A DNA stretch of 64,000 nucleotides from Enterobacter sp. RHBSTW-00994 (GTDB lineage Bacteria; Pseudomonadota; Gammaproteobacteria; Enterobacterales; Enterobacteriaceae), in NCBI RefSeq assembly GCF_013782625.1, contig NZ_CP056199.1:2436588-2500587 (forward strand), written 5' to 3'. Position 1 is the stretch's first letter; every line of letters starts with the position of its first letter. Below, piece by piece: positions 7,948 through 17,192 of this stretch. A program made the position numbers and the translations under genes. The notes beneath the pieces were generated by a model. That model worked only from the letters and a program-made list of their open reading frames with translations. It was not told the DNA's origin and ran no database searches.

Positions 7948-10900
7948 ATGCAAACTATTGACGGTAATGGTGCAGTCGCGTCAGTCGCGTTTCGCACCAG
8001 TGAAGTTATCGCCATTTATCCCATTACGCCAAGCTCCACAATGGCGGAACAGGCTGATGCCTGGGCAGGTAATGGGTTGAAAAACGTCTGGGGTGATACA
8101 CCCAGAGTGGTTGAAATGCAGTCGGAAGCGGGCGCAATTGCCACAGTGCATGGCGCGCTCCAGACGGGAGCGCTTTCAACCTCATTTACCTCTTCTCAGG
8201 GGTTGCTGCTGATGATCCCGACGCTGTACAAACTGGCAGGCCAACTTACGCCATTCGTATTACACGTGGCCGCTCGTACCGTCGCGACCCACGCGCTGTC
8301 GATTTTTGGCGACCATTCTGATGTTATGGCCGTTCGGCAGACAGGGTGTGCCATGTTATGCGCCAGCAGCGTTCAGGAAGCTCAGGACTTCGCCCTAATT
8401 TCACATATCGCCACCCTGAAAAGCCGTGTTCCCTTCATTCACTTCTTTGATGGTTTCCGCACCTCACACGAGATCAATAAAATCGTGCCATTGGCCGATG
8501 ACACGATCCTGAATCTGCTACCGTTGGCGGAAATTGACGCCCATCGCGCCCGTGCGCTTAATCCTGAACATCCGGTGATCCGTGGCACATCGGCAAACCC
8601 GGATACCTATTTCCAGTCCCGCGAAGCGACTAACCCGTGGTACAACGCCGTTTATGACCACGTCCAGCAAGCGATGGATGACTTTGCAGCCGCAACCGGG
8701 CGCGAGTACAAACCGTTTGAGTATTACGGTCATCCACAGGCTGAGCGCGTAATCGTGCTGATGGGTTCGGCGATCGGAACCTGCGAAGAGGTCGTGGATG
8801 AACTGCTGACGCGCGGCGAAAAAGTCGGCGTGCTGAAAGTGCGCCTCTATCGCCCGTTCTCCGCAAAACATCTGCTTTCCGCGTTACCTGAAACCGCGCG
8901 TACCGTTGCAGTGCTCGATCGTACCAAAGAACCGGGTGCGCAGGCTGAACCCCTTTATCTGGATGTGATGACCGCTCTGGCGGAAGCCTTTAACAGCGGC
9001 GAGCGCGAAACCTTGCCGCGCGTGATCGGCGGACGCTACGGTCTGTCTTCGAAAGAGTTTGGCCCGGATTGTGTACTGGCTGTATTCAACGAGTTGAGTC
9101 AAACCAAACCGAAGCCGCGCTTTACGGTGGGTATTTACGACGATGTCACCAACCTCTCACTGCCCTTGCCGGAAAATACCCTGCCAGCGAGCGCCAAACT
9201 CGAAGCGCTGTTTTATGGGTTAGGCAGCGATGGCAGTGTCTCGGCGACTAAAAACAACATCAAAATTATCGGTAACTCAACACCCTGGTATGCCCAGGGG
9301 TATTTCGTTTATGACTCCAAAAAAGCAGGCGGATTGACCGTTTCTCACCTGCGCGTCAGCGAGCAGCCTATCCGCTCCGCCTATCTGATCTCCCAGGCCG
9401 ATTTCGTGGGTTGTCACCAGCTACAGTTCATCGATAAGTATCAAATGGCAGAGCGCCTGAAGCCTGGCGGGATTTTCTTGCTCAACACGCCATACCGCGC
9501 AGAGGAAGTCTGGGATCGTCTGCCACAGGAAGTACAGGCGGTCCTGAATCAGAAAAAAGCCCGCTTCTTCGTCGTCAACGCGGCAAAAATCGCCCGCGAA
9601 TGTGGCCTTGCCGCGCGTATCAACACCGTAATGCAGATGGCCTTCTTCCACCTGACGAACATTCTGCCTGGCGACAGCGCACTGATGGAGTTGCAGGGGG
9701 CGATTGCTAAAAGCTATAGCAGTAAAGGACAGGAACTGGTTGAGCGTAACTGGCAGGCCCTGGCGCTGGCTCGCGAATCCCTGTCTGAGGTTCCTTTACA
9801 GCAGGTCAATGCAGCCAGCCCGAATCGTCCTCCCGTGGTGTCCGATGCCGCACCCGATTTTGTTAAAACGGTGACTGCCGCCATGCTGGCGGGCCTGGGC
9901 GACGCCCTTCCCGTCTCGGCGCTGCCGCCTGACGGCACCTGGCCGATGGGGACAACTCGCTGGGAAAAACGCAACATTGCCGAAGAGATCCCAATCTGGA
10001 AGGAAGAACTGTGTACGCAGTGTAACCACTGCGTAGCGGCGTGCCCACACTCCGCCATTCGCGCCAAAGTGGTCTCTCCGGAAGACATGGATAATGCCCC
10101 AGCCAGCCTGCACTCACTGGACGTGAAATCCCGCGATATGCGTGGGCAGAAATACGTCCTGCAGGTCGCACCGGAAGATTGTACCGGCTGTAATCTCTGC
10201 GTAGAGGTCTGCCCGGCGAAAGATCGTCAGAACCCAGAGATTAAAGCCATCAATATGATGTCGCGCCTGGAGCATGTTGAAGAAGAGAAAGTGAACTACG
10301 ACTTCTTCCTCGACCTGCCGGAAATTGATCGCACCAAACTCGAACGCATTGATATTCGAACCTCCCAGTTGATTACGCCGCTGTTCGAGTATTCAGGCGC
10401 GTGCTCCGGTTGTGGTGAGACGCCGTACATCAAGCTGCTGACGCAGTTGTATGGCGATCGCATGTTGATTGCCAATGCAACTGGCTGCTCTTCTATTTAT
10501 GGTGGGAACTTGCCTTCCACGCCGTATACCACGGATGCAAATGGCCGGGGTCCGGCATGGGCAAACTCGCTGTTTGAGGATAACGCTGAATTTGGCCTGG
10601 GCTTCCGCCTGACGGTTGATCAGCACCGTATCCGCGTTATGCGCCTGCTGGAGCAGTTCGCCGATAAGATCCCGGCGGAACTGAATGACGCCCTGCACAG
10701 CGACGCCTCACCCGACGTTCGTCGTGAGCAAGTGGCGGAACTGCGTAAACAACTCAGCGGGGTTGAAGGTGCAGAACAACTTCTGGCCGATGCCGACGCG
10801 CTGGTGGAAAAATCTATCTGGCTGATTGGTGGGGATGGGTGGGCTTACGACATTGGTTTTGGCGGATTGGATCATGTCCTGAGCCTGACCGAAAACGTCA

Positions 10901-11472
10901 ATATTCTGGTGCTGGATACCCAGTGTTATTCCAACACCGGTGGTCAGGCGTCAAAAGCGACGCCGCTGGGCGCCGTGACCAAATTTGGCGAACACGGTAA
11001 ACGCAAAGCGCGTAAAGATCTGGGTGTCAGCATGATGATGTACGGTCATGTTTATGTCGCGCAAATTTCGCTTGGTGCGCAACTCAACCAGACGGTAAAA
11101 GCCATTCAGGAGGCCGAGGCCTATCCGGGCCCATCGCTGATTATCGCCTACAGCCCGTGTGAAGAGCATGGCTATGATCTGGCTCTCAGTCATGATCAGA
11201 TGCGCCAGCTTACCGCTACCGGGTTCTGGCCGCTGTATCGTTTTGATCCACGCCGGGCCGATGAAGGCAAATTGCCGCTGGCACTCGACTCCCGTCCACC
11301 ATCCGACGCACTTGCAGAGACATTAATGCAGGAGCAGAGATTCCGTCGGCTTAACGCGCAACAGCCTGAAGTCGCCGAGCAGTTGTGGAAGGATGCTGCG
11401 GCAGACCTGCAAAAACGCTACGATTTCCTGGCGCAAATGGCAGGAAAAGCTGAAAAATCTACCAGTGAATAA
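7948..11472 (+). CDS. nifJ: Pyruvate:flavodoxin/ferredoxin oxidoreductase
   Basis: 1174 residues, the full single-chain enzyme (E. coli YdbK/Pfo). It converts pyruvate and CoA to acetyl-CoA and CO2, reducing flavodoxin or ferredoxin. Domains in order: the N-terminal pyruvate-binding/alpha domain beginning with MQTIDGNGAVASVAFRTSE and YPITPSSTMAE; the gamma domain (about 420-630, GGLTVSHLR, PYRAEEVWD); a two-[4Fe-4S] ferredoxin domain (about 685-760, CTQCNHCVAACP and CTGCNLCVEVCP); and a TPP domain with CSGCGETPY, GGDGWAYDIGFGG and DTQCYSNTGGQASKATP. Its own transcription unit, ending at the hairpin at 11481. In E. coli it is linked to oxidative stress (SoxS) and anaerobiosis. Confidence 0.97.
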   Translation: MQTIDGNGAVASVAFRTSEVIAIYPITPSSTMAEQADAWAGNGLKNVWGDTPRVVEMQSEAGAIATVHGALQTGALSTSFTSSQGLLLMIPTLYKLAGQLTPFVLHVAARTVATHALSIFGDHSDVMAVRQTGCAMLCASSVQEAQDFALISHIATLKSRVPFIHFFDGFRTSHEINKIVPLADDTILNLLPLAEIDAHRARALNPEHPVIRGTSANPDTYFQSREATNPWYNAVYDHVQQAMDDFAAATGREYKPFEYYGHPQAERVIVLMGSAIGTCEEVVDELLTRGEKVGVLKVRLYRPFSAKHLLSALPETARTVAVLDRTKEPGAQAEPLYLDVMTALAEAFNSGERETLPRVIGGRYGLSSKEFGPDCVLAVFNELSQTKPKPRFTVGIYDDVTNLSLPLPENTLPASAKLEALFYGLGSDGSVSATKNNIKIIGNSTPWYAQGYFVYDSKKAGGLTVSHLRVSEQPIRSAYLISQADFVGCHQLQFIDKYQMAERLKPGGIFLLNTPYRAEEVWDRLPQEVQAVLNQKKARFFVVNAAKIARECGLAARINTVMQMAFFHLTNILPGDSALMELQGAIAKSYSSKGQELVERNWQALALARESLSEVPLQQVNAASPNRPPVVSDAAPDFVKTVTAAMLAGLGDALPVSALPPDGTWPMGTTRWEKRNIAEEIPIWKEELCTQCNHCVAACPHSAIRAKVVSPEDMDNAPASLHSLDVKSRDMRGQKYVLQVAPEDCTGCNLCVEVCPAKDRQNPEIKAINMMSRLEHVEEEKVNYDFFLDLPEIDRTKLERIDIRTSQLITPLFEYSGACSGCGETPYIKLLTQLYGDRMLIANATGCSSIYGGNLPSTPYTTDANGRGPAWANSLFEDNAEFGLGFRLTVDQHRIRVMRLLEQFADKIPAELNDALHSDASPDVRREQVAELRKQLSGVEGAEQLLADADALVEKSIWLIGGDGWAYDIGFGGLDHVLSLTENVNILVLDTQCYSNTGGQASKATPLGAVTKFGEHGKRKARKDLGVSMMMYGHVYVAQISLGAQLNQTVKAIQEAEAYPGPSLIIAYSPCEEHGYDLALSHDQMRQLTATGFWPLYRFDPRRADEGKLPLALDSRPPSDALAETLMQEQRFRRLNAQQPEVAEQLWKDAAADLQKRYDFLAQMAGKAEKSTSE

Positions 11473-11480
11473 TCTCACCT

Positions 11481-11505
11481 GCCCGGCTCTACCGGGCATT
11501 TTTTG
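11481..11505 (+). terminator. nifJ intrinsic terminator
   Basis: GCCCGG/CCGGGC stem with a five-base loop followed by ATTTTTTG, starting 9 bases after the nifJ stop. Confidence 0.85.
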
Positions 11506-11510
11506 CCCAT

Positions 11511-11625
11511 AAAAAAACCCGATGTATACACATCGGGCCAATCCTGATTTATCTTCGAATAACAGTTTATTTATATAAATAGCATTCACGCAGATAATGG
11601 ATAAAGAATCTTAAAGGCATATAAC
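11511..11625 (-). ncRNA. micC: MicC-like Hfq-dependent sRNA
   Basis: On the minus strand, about 115 nt. It begins GTTATATGCCTTTA, identical to the 5' end of E. coli MicC as I recall it, and ends in a perfect terminator (CCCGATGT paired with ACATCGGG, then seven T). A promoter fits this 5' end: TAATCT as -10 and TTGTTA as -35, 18 bases apart. Position and orientation match micC, which lies between nifJ and ompN and is read divergently from ompN. MicC represses outer-membrane porin mRNAs (OmpC, OmpD) by base pairing. The central region looks quite different from the E. coli RNA. Confidence 0.75.
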
Positions 11626-11863
11626 GGGGCAAAGATTACCTTTTCCAGTCTCACATTAACAATTTTTATTTAATATGATTCACCACAAATCATTCATGAA
11701 ATCTATCATCATGTCTGCAGTATTATTTCCTTTAGCTTTCACTTAAAGCGTAACAATTCTATTTTATTACTCCTGAGCAGGAGTGATTTAGCATGTGACA
11801 TCTTTCCAGATCGGAAAGTTCATTCAGTAATTAAATAAAAACGATTGCAAAGGAATAATCACA

Positions 11864-12979
11864 ATGCAAAGAAAAGTACTGGCCCTAATGATTCCCGCTC
11901 TTTTAGTCGCTGGCGCAGTAAATGCTGCTGAAATTTACAACAAAGATGGCAACAAATTAGATTTGTACGGCAAAGTCGATGGCCTGCACTATTTTTCCGA
12001 TGATAAAAGTGCCGACGGTGATCAGACCTATATGCGTCTGGGCTTCAAAGGTGAAACCCAGATTAACAGCCTGATGAGCGGTTACGCTCAATGGGAATAT
12101 AATATTCAAGCCAATAACACCGAAAATTCAGATAATCAGTCCTGGACCCGTCTGGCATTTGCGGGGGTAAAAGTGGGCGACTATGGTTCATTCGATTATG
12201 GTCGTAATTATGGCGTGATGTACGACGTGGAAGGCTGGACCGATATGTTACCCGAGTTTGGTGGTGACTCTTACACCAAAGCGGACAACTTCATGACTGG
12301 CCGTGCAAACGGTGTGGCAACCTATCGTAATACAGACTTCTACGGTCTGGTGAATGGCCTGAATTTTGCCCTGCAATATCAGGGAAAAAATGAGAACTCC
12401 GACAATAACCAGGAAGGAACCAACAACAGTAATGGTCGTGATACGCGCCATGAGAACGGCGACGGGTTCGGTATCTCCACAACCTATGATTTCGGCATGG
12501 GAATCAGTGCTGGCGCAGCATACACCTCTTCTGACCGCTCTAATAACCAGGTGAATAATACCAGCGCTGGCGGTGACAAAGCCGATGCCTGGACTGCAGG
12601 TCTGAAATATGATGCTAATAATGTTTATCTGGCAGCAATGTATTCAGAAACGCGCAATATGACGCCGTACGGTAATCAGTCTGATGCGGTTGCGAATAAA
12701 ACACAAAACGTCGAAGTGACTGCGCAATACCAGTTCGATTTCGGCCTGCGTCCAGTCGTGTCGTATCTGCAATCCAAAGGCAAAGACCTGGGTAATGGTC
12801 AGGGCGATCAGGATCTGGTTAAATATGCTGAAGTAGGCGCAAGCTATTATTTCAACAAAAACATGTCGACCTATGTTGATTACAAAATCAACCTGCTGGA
12901 TGAAAATGACCAATTCTATAAAAACAACGGCATCGGTACTGACGATATTGTTGCGTTAGGTCTGGTGTATCAATTCTGA
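11864..12979 (+). CDS. ompN: Outer-membrane porin, OmpN/OmpC family
   Basis: 371 residues, a general trimeric diffusion porin. Signal peptide [21 protein letters not shown], then the mature N-terminus [26 protein letters not shown] and the C-terminal VALGLVYQF with terminal Phe, needed for BAM recognition. Constriction-loop and strand features ([35 protein letters not shown]) are typical of OmpC/OmpF/OmpN. The name OmpN is chosen by position (nifJ-micC-ompN). A long leader (about 240 bases) separates it from micC. Terminator at 12985. Confidence 0.92.
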   Translation: MQRKVLALMIPALLVAGAVNAAEIYNKDGNKLDLYGKVDGLHYFSDDKSADGDQTYMRLGFKGETQINSLMSGYAQWEYNIQANNTENSDNQSWTRLAFAGVKVGDYGSFDYGRNYGVMYDVEGWTDMLPEFGGDSYTKADNFMTGRANGVATYRNTDFYGLVNGLNFALQYQGKNENSDNNQEGTNNSNGRDTRHENGDGFGISTTYDFGMGISAGAAYTSSDRSNNQVNNTSAGGDKADAWTAGLKYDANNVYLAAMYSETRNMTPYGNQSDAVANKTQNVEVTAQYQFDFGLRPVVSYLQSKGKDLGNGQGDQDLVKYAEVGASYYFNKNMSTYVDYKINLLDENDQFYKNNGIGTDDIVALGLVYQF

Positions 12980-12984
12980 TACAT

Positions 12985-13016
12985 TCGCCCGCGAGTTATC
13001 GCGGGCGATTTATTTT
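12985..13016 (+). terminator. ompN terminator
   Basis: Nine-base perfect stem TCGCCCGCG/CGCGGGCGA with a 6-base loop followed by TTTATTTT. Confidence 0.85.
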
Positions 13017-13179
13017 AACGCGATAAACTGCTTTATTTACCACTCTTCCTGGCCATAATAAAGTCGATCTTTTACGTATGTCCTTCATGTGACTCAGATA
13101 AAAAGCAAGCTGCATATTGCGTCACAACGCGTCATAGTAGATGATGAATTCCCCGTTTCGGTCGTCAGGGAGATTCAAC

Positions 13180-13392
13180 ATGAACCATCACCCGGTAACA
13201 TCATCACGCATCACATCAATTGCCTACGATGAGCAGAGTGCAACACTCGAAATCAGGTTTCGTAACCATACGACATTTCAGTATCAGCGTGTCCCAGCTC
13301 GCATTTTTCGGGATTTTTTGATCGTAGTATCGAAAGGTCGATTTTATGATGGCGTTGTTAAGGGTAAGTTTAAAGAGGTCAAAGTACACTGA
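13180..13392 (+). CDS. KTSC-domain protein
   Basis: 70 residues, a KTSC domain from end to end: SSRITSIAYDEQSATLEIRFRNHTTFQYQRVPARIFRDFL, followed by a Lys-rich tail GRFYDGVVKGKFKEVKVH. The domain also occurs fused to lysyl-tRNA synthetases and in stand-alone proteins of unknown function, presumably nucleic-acid linked. The ATG at 13180 has GGGAG upstream; the 13141 ATG has no such site. Followed after 35 bases by a tiny hydrophobic ORF. Confidence 0.8.
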   Translation: MNHHPVTSSRITSIAYDEQSATLEIRFRNHTTFQYQRVPARIFRDFLIVVSKGRFYDGVVKGKFKEVKVH

Positions 13393-13427
13393 ATCTTATA
13401 GCCATCGCTTTCGTAAGGGTATATACA

Positions 13428-13553
13428 TTGTTTAGCCGCATCTCTTTGGTTGTACTCACTGTTTTAGCGTTTATGTGGATGGCATTAATTTTTGATGTAG
13501 GTAACATCGTTGGACACCTCGGCACTTTACTCAACCACATTGAAGGCAATTAA
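13428..13553 (+). CDS. Putative 41-residue membrane peptide (TTG start)
   Basis: An ORF of 41 codons starting at TTG with AAGGG 8 bases upstream. It encodes one strongly hydrophobic helix (SLVVLTVLAFMWMALIF), then an amphipathic tail (DVGNIVGHLGTLLNHIEGN). It ends two bases before a hairpin at 13555, which supports a real short gene, possibly co-transcribed with the KTSC gene. I do not recognise a family. Confidence 0.5.
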   Translation: MFSRISLVVLTVLAFMWMALIFDVGNIVGHLGTLLNHIEGN

Positions 13554-13554
13554 A

Positions 13555-13570
13555 TCCCTCTTCAGAGGGA
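13555..13570 (+). terminator. Short hairpin after the small membrane ORF
   Basis: TCCCTC/GAGGGA stem with loop TTCA right after the stop codon, followed by AAAATTCACATTCTATTTTT; the T run is delayed, so termination strength is uncertain. Confidence 0.5.
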
Positions 13571-13581
13571 AAATTCACATT

Positions 13582-13851
13582 CTATTTTTCAGCTGACAAG
13601 GTGAAAAGAGGAAAACCATTTAGCATCCGCCCCTGGCCCGCATCGTGCGAGATCTCCCGGTATTTGGGGAATTCAGGATTCGTAATAACGTCAACCATTT
13701 GCTCTGCAACCTCCTGTGCACTTTGCCCACTCGTGATTAAAAAATCGCTTGAAACAACTTGTTCATCTCTGGTTTGCATGTACAAATAAAATTGTTCCGC
13801 GATAATCTCCACCATATCTGGATCGTCAATTTCACTATAAAAATCACTCAT
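13582..13851 (-). CDS. Hypothetical acidic protein
   Basis: 89 residues, acidic, no signal peptide or membrane segment. The start is the ATG at 13851 with GGGGG upstream. Helical N-terminal half (DPDMVEIIAEQFYLYMQTRDEQ), then SAQEVAEQMVDVITNPEFPKYREI. I recognise no family. It lies 62 bases downstream of the next small gene on the same strand, so the two may be an operon. Confidence 0.6.
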   Translation of the reverse strand: MSDFYSEIDDPDMVEIIAEQFYLYMQTRDEQVVSSDFLITSGQSAQEVAEQMVDVITNPEFPKYREISHDAGQGRMLNGFPLFTLSAEK

Positions 13852-13913
13852 ATTTTTACCCCCAATCAACATTAAAAATAGCGATTACTGCCCTGAAAAA
13901 TGGGCTTGTACGG

Positions 13914-14159
13914 TCATAGTCTATCTTTATTCATCCCTGCTTCGGTCAGCTTGCGCGCAAGTTTCATTGAGTCAGTAAACAGCGTAACAAGCGAAGGTTT
14001 CAATCCCACCTCCTCAACAAATTCTCTGGCACTTAATCCCTTCAGCTCACTGTAATATTTTATAATTTGCAACTGGACCGTGACTGTTTGATCGCCTTTA
14101 TTGGCAACGCTAAGTGCATGCTTAATTGCTGAAAAAACGTCGTTTTTTTTCATCATCAT
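13914..14159 (-). CDS. Small putative HTH-like protein
   Basis: 81 residues, mostly alpha-helical; the stretch LQIIKYYSELKGLSAREFVEEVGLKPSLVTLF reads like a helix-turn-helix (turn around EEVGLK), so DNA binding is plausible but unproven. The start is the first of three ATG codons at 14159, after GAGAGGA. It has the same orientation as the acidic protein gene at 13582. The pair could be a small regulatory or toxin-antitoxin-like unit, but I have no motif to support that. Confidence 0.55.
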   Translation of the reverse strand: MMMKKNDVFSAIKHALSVANKGDQTVTVQLQIIKYYSELKGLSAREFVEEVGLKPSLVTLFTDSMKLARKLTEAGMNKDRL

Positions 14160-14334
14160 TTTTCCTCTCGGAAGTATACCGCATCTTCAGGCCAAAGATA
14201 GCTAGCCCCTCATCTCTCCCACCTGACGCTTCAGCCCATTTTGTGAGAACGTCAGCTAAAAATCATGCTGGTAATCATCGCAGCAATCCGTACCATACAC
14301 GACACACTTTCGCGTGATCGCCATGATTTCTTGC

Positions 14335-14340
14335 TACAAT
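14335..14340 (+). promoter_or_regulatory. Candidate -10 of ttcA
   Basis: TACAAT preceded by TTGC (extended-type context) about 75 bases upstream of the ttcA start. Motif-based only. The rest of the 14160-14413 gap shows no gene. Confidence 0.4.
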
Positions 14341-14413
14341 CCTGCCATCGAAGCCTTTTTATTGGCTGGATAGATGCGTTGCTTTAGCCACGAACGAATT
14401 GAGTTATTATTAA

Positions 14414-15349
14414 ATGTCGCAAAATCAAGAAGTTACAAAAAAAGAACAATACAACCTGAATAAACTGCAAAAGCGACTGCGCCGTAACGTCGGCGAAGCT
14501 ATCGCTGACTTCAATATGATTGAAGAAGGTGATCGCATTATGGTCTGCCTTTCAGGGGGCAAAGACAGTTATACCATGCTGGAGATCCTGCGAAATCTGC
14601 AGCAAAGCGCACCTGTGAACTTTTCGCTGGTGGCGGTAAATCTCGATCAAAAACAACCGGGTTTCCCGGCACATATTCTTCCGGAGTATCTGGAAAAACT
14701 GGGTGTTGAATACAAAATCGTTGAGGAAAATACCTACGGTATTGTTAAAGACAAGATCCCAGAGGGGAAAACAACCTGCTCCCTGTGTTCACGCCTGCGC
14801 CGCGGCATTCTTTATCGTACGGCAACGGAACTGGGCGCAACCAAAATTGCGCTGGGGCATCACCGGGACGATATTCTGCAAACACTGTTCCTGAATATGT
14901 TCTACGGCGGCAAAATGAAAGGTATGCCGCCAAAGTTGATGAGTGATGATGGCAAACATATCGTAATCCGTCCCCTGGCCTACTGCCGTGAAAAAGACAT
15001 TGAGCGTTTTTCAGAGGCAAAAGGATTCCCAATCATTCCTTGCAACCTCTGTGGCTCCCAGCCAAACCTGCAACGTCAGGTGATTGGCGATATGTTGCGT
15101 GACTGGGACAAACGCTACCCCGGCCGGATTGAAACCATGTTCAGTGCCATGCAGAACGTTGTGCCTTCCCATCTGGCAGACATCGATCTGTTCGACTTCA
15201 AAGGTATTAACCATGATTCAGACGTGGTAGATGGCGGCGATTTGGCATTTGATCGTGAAGAGATCCCGATGCAACCTGCTGGCTGGCAGCCGGAAGAAGA
15301 AGATGCGCAACTCGATGAGCTGCGTCTGAACGTCGTCGAAGTGAAGTAG
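14414..15349 (+). CDS. ttcA: tRNA 2-thiocytidine biosynthesis protein TtcA
   Basis: 311 residues, cytoplasmic. It makes 2-thiocytidine at position 32 of certain tRNAs, using ATP and an iron-sulfur cluster. The PP-loop ATP-binding motif SGGKDS lies at about residues 47-52, and the two CxxC motifs ([10 protein letters not shown] near 120 and CNLCGSQ near 212) are the cluster ligands. [10 protein letters not shown] is another family motif. Length matches E. coli TtcA. Monocistronic, ending at the strong bidirectional terminator at 15357, which it shares with dbpA. Confidence 0.97.
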   Translation: MSQNQEVTKKEQYNLNKLQKRLRRNVGEAIADFNMIEEGDRIMVCLSGGKDSYTMLEILRNLQQSAPVNFSLVAVNLDQKQPGFPAHILPEYLEKLGVEYKIVEENTYGIVKDKIPEGKTTCSLCSRLRRGILYRTATELGATKIALGHHRDDILQTLFLNMFYGGKMKGMPPKLMSDDGKHIVIRPLAYCREKDIERFSEAKGFPIIPCNLCGSQPNLQRQVIGDMLRDWDKRYPGRIETMFSAMQNVVPSHLADIDLFDFKGINHDSDVVDGGDLAFDREEIPMQPAGWQPEEEDAQLDELRLNVVEVK

Positions 15350-15356
15350 ATAATGA

Positions 15357-15389
15357 GCGTCTCAGAAACAGGTTCTGAGACGCTTTTTT
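15357..15389. terminator. Bidirectional terminator between ttcA and dbpA
   Basis: Perfect 11-bp stem GCGTCTCAGAA/TTCTGAGACGC, 5-base loop, TTTTTT on the + strand side. It starts 8 bases after the ttcA stop and 5 bases before the dbpA stop; on the minus strand the T run is weak. Confidence 0.85.
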
Positions 15390-15393
15390 GTGA

Positions 15394-16767
15394 TTATTTC
15401 AGCAACCGAACCCGACAGGTCTTGCCTTTAATTTTACCATTCTGCAATTGTTTCCAGGCTTTCTGAGCCACAGACTGACGAACCGCAACATAAACATGTG
15501 CAGGATGTACCGCGATCTTGCCGATGTCTGCACCATCCAGCCCAACATCCCCTGTCAGCGCCCCCAGAACATCACCGGGACGCATCTTGGCCTTTTTGCC
15601 ACCATCAATACAGAGCGTTGCCATTTCGGCATCCAGCGGGACAACGCTTACGTTACCCGGCGCGCTCAGCCAGTTCAGTTTGAGTTGCAGCATTTCAGAT
15701 AAAATATTGGCACGTTGTGCTTCTTCCGGTGCGCAGAAACTGATCGCAAGGCCACTGTTCCCGGCACGTGCAGTACGCCCGATGCGGTGAACATGCACCT
15801 CAGGATCCCAGGCCAGTTCGAAATTGACCACCAGCTCAAGCGATTTGATATCCAGACCACGCGCTGCAACATCAGTTGCAACCAGTACTCGTGCACTGCC
15901 ATTCGCAAAGCGCACAAGGGTTTGGTCGCGGTCGCGTTGCTCCAGATCGCCATGCAGAGACAATGCACTCTGCCCGGCTGCGTTCAGGGCATCACAGACC
16001 GACTGGCAATCTTTCCTGGTATTACAGAACACAACGCAGGATGCAGGCTGATGCTGACTGAGCAGCTTTTGCAGCAGAGAAATCTTACCTTGCTGAGTGG
16101 TTTCGAAGAACTGTTGCTCAATGGCTGGCAGCGCATCCACACTATCAATTTCAATCGTTAATGGATTTTGCTGTACGCGCCCACTGATCGCTGCAATGGC
16201 TTCAGGCCAGGTAGCAGAGAACAACAGCGTCTGGCGATTTGCGGGAGCAAAGCGGATGACTTCGTCAATGGCGTCGCTGAATCCCATATCCAGCATACGG
16301 TCAGCCTCATCCATGACCAGTGTTTGCAATGCATCAAACGAGACCGTTCCTTTTTGCAGGTGATCAAGCAAACGTCCCGGTGTCGCCACGATGATATGCG
16401 GTGCATGCTGGAGCGAATCACGCTGTGCACCAAAAGGCTGACCTCCGCAAAGCGTCAAAATTTTCGTATTCGGCAGGAAACGTGCCAGGCGGCGCAGTTC
16501 GCCTGCAACCTGCTCGGCCAGCTCACGCGTCGGACACAACACCAGAGATTGCGTCTGAAACAGACCCGCATCAATATGCTGCAAAATTCCAAGACCAAAT
16601 GCAGCCGTTTTGCCACTGCCCGTTTTTGCCTGCACGCGTACATCACGTCCTTCAAGAATGGCAGGTAGTGCGGCAGCTTGTACCGGGGTCATAGTGAGAT
16701 AACCCAGCTCATTCAAATTGTCGAGTTGGGCAGCAGGCAGAACATTCAGTGTTGAAAAAGCGGTCAC
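15394..16767 (-). CDS. dbpA: ATP-dependent RNA helicase DbpA
   Basis: 457 residues, DEAD-box helicase activated by hairpin 92 of 23S rRNA and needed late in 50S subunit assembly. Motifs in order: the Q motif (LGYLTMTPVQAAALP), I (AKTGSGKTAAF), Ia (PTRELAEQV), II (DEAD in VMDEADRMLDMGF), III (SAT), V (ATDVAARGLD) and VI (HRIGRTARAG). A C-terminal RNA-binding domain (about 385-457, RPGDVLGALTGDVGLDGADIGKIAV) is specific to the DbpA subgroup. Neighbours ttcA, fnrS and zntB match the E. coli locus. Confidence 0.97.
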   Translation of the reverse strand: MTAFSTLNVLPAAQLDNLNELGYLTMTPVQAAALPAILEGRDVRVQAKTGSGKTAAFGLGILQHIDAGLFQTQSLVLCPTRELAEQVAGELRRLARFLPNTKILTLCGGQPFGAQRDSLQHAPHIIVATPGRLLDHLQKGTVSFDALQTLVMDEADRMLDMGFSDAIDEVIRFAPANRQTLLFSATWPEAIAAISGRVQQNPLTIEIDSVDALPAIEQQFFETTQQGKISLLQKLLSQHQPASCVVFCNTRKDCQSVCDALNAAGQSALSLHGDLEQRDRDQTLVRFANGSARVLVATDVAARGLDIKSLELVVNFELAWDPEVHVHRIGRTARAGNSGLAISFCAPEEAQRANILSEMLQLKLNWLSAPGNVSVVPLDAEMATLCIDGGKKAKMRPGDVLGALTGDVGLDGADIGKIAVHPAHVYVAVRQSVAQKAWKQLQNGKIKGKTCRVRLLK

Positions 16768-16797
16768 AATGTTGTCTCGTGGTCAAAAGGCTTACAA

Positions 16798-16980
16798 TCA
16801 GCAGGCGCGTATCCTCGCAGATCTCGGGTTCCGATGCGACATTTTAATCGGTTCTTCGTCTGGCGGCGGGTCTGGCATGGGTTGAGGACGAGGTACAGGA
16901 TCGGGAAGCGGTATGGGATCGGCAGGAACCGAAGCCAACAGACTTTTTTGCAGGGTTAGTCGAGCGAAAAGTGCATTCAT
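16798..16980 (-). CDS. Proline-rich small protein (possibly YnaL)
   Basis: 60 residues with a central run rich in Pro-Asp/Pro-Gln pairs (DPIPLPDPVPRPQPMPDPPP). The ATG at 16980 follows GGAGGG at close spacing, a strong ribosome site; the longer reading from 16992 would put that site inside the gene. It lies downstream of FnrS on the same strand and upstream of dbpA. I recall a proline-rich small protein named YnaL in E. coli and think this may be its counterpart, but I cannot verify the name. Function unknown. Confidence 0.6.
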   Translation of the reverse strand: MNALFARLTLQKSLLASVPADPIPLPDPVPRPQPMPDPPPDEEPIKMSHRNPRSARIRAC

Positions 16981-17037
16981 TTTACCCTCCATAATTGGGA
17001 ATGCCCCTTTTAGGGTAGACGCTCAAATTCTGAAGGC

Positions 17038-17157
17038 AAAAAAAAGCCGACTATTAAGTCGGCGTCGTACGAATCAATTGTGCTATGCAGTAATTCAAAA
17101 AAGGAAGTAAGACAATATGGAGCGCAACGCCCATCGCTTGACGTTGCATTCACCTGC
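17038..17157 (-). ncRNA. fnrS: FNR-induced sRNA FnrS
   Basis: About 120 nt on the minus strand, nearly identical to E. coli FnrS as I recall it. It begins GCAGGTGAATGCAACGTC, contains CTTACTTCCTTTTTTGAATT, and ends with the hairpin GCCGACTTAATAGTCGGC plus eight T. FnrS is an Hfq-dependent RNA made under anaerobiosis that represses mRNAs for aerobic metabolism and oxidative-stress enzymes. Its place between zntB and dbpA is the same as in E. coli. The terminator hairpin here is shorter in its loop than in E. coli. Confidence 0.95.
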
Positions 17158-17192
17158 GGGAGTAATAGTGCACCTTACACGGCTGTTGTTTA

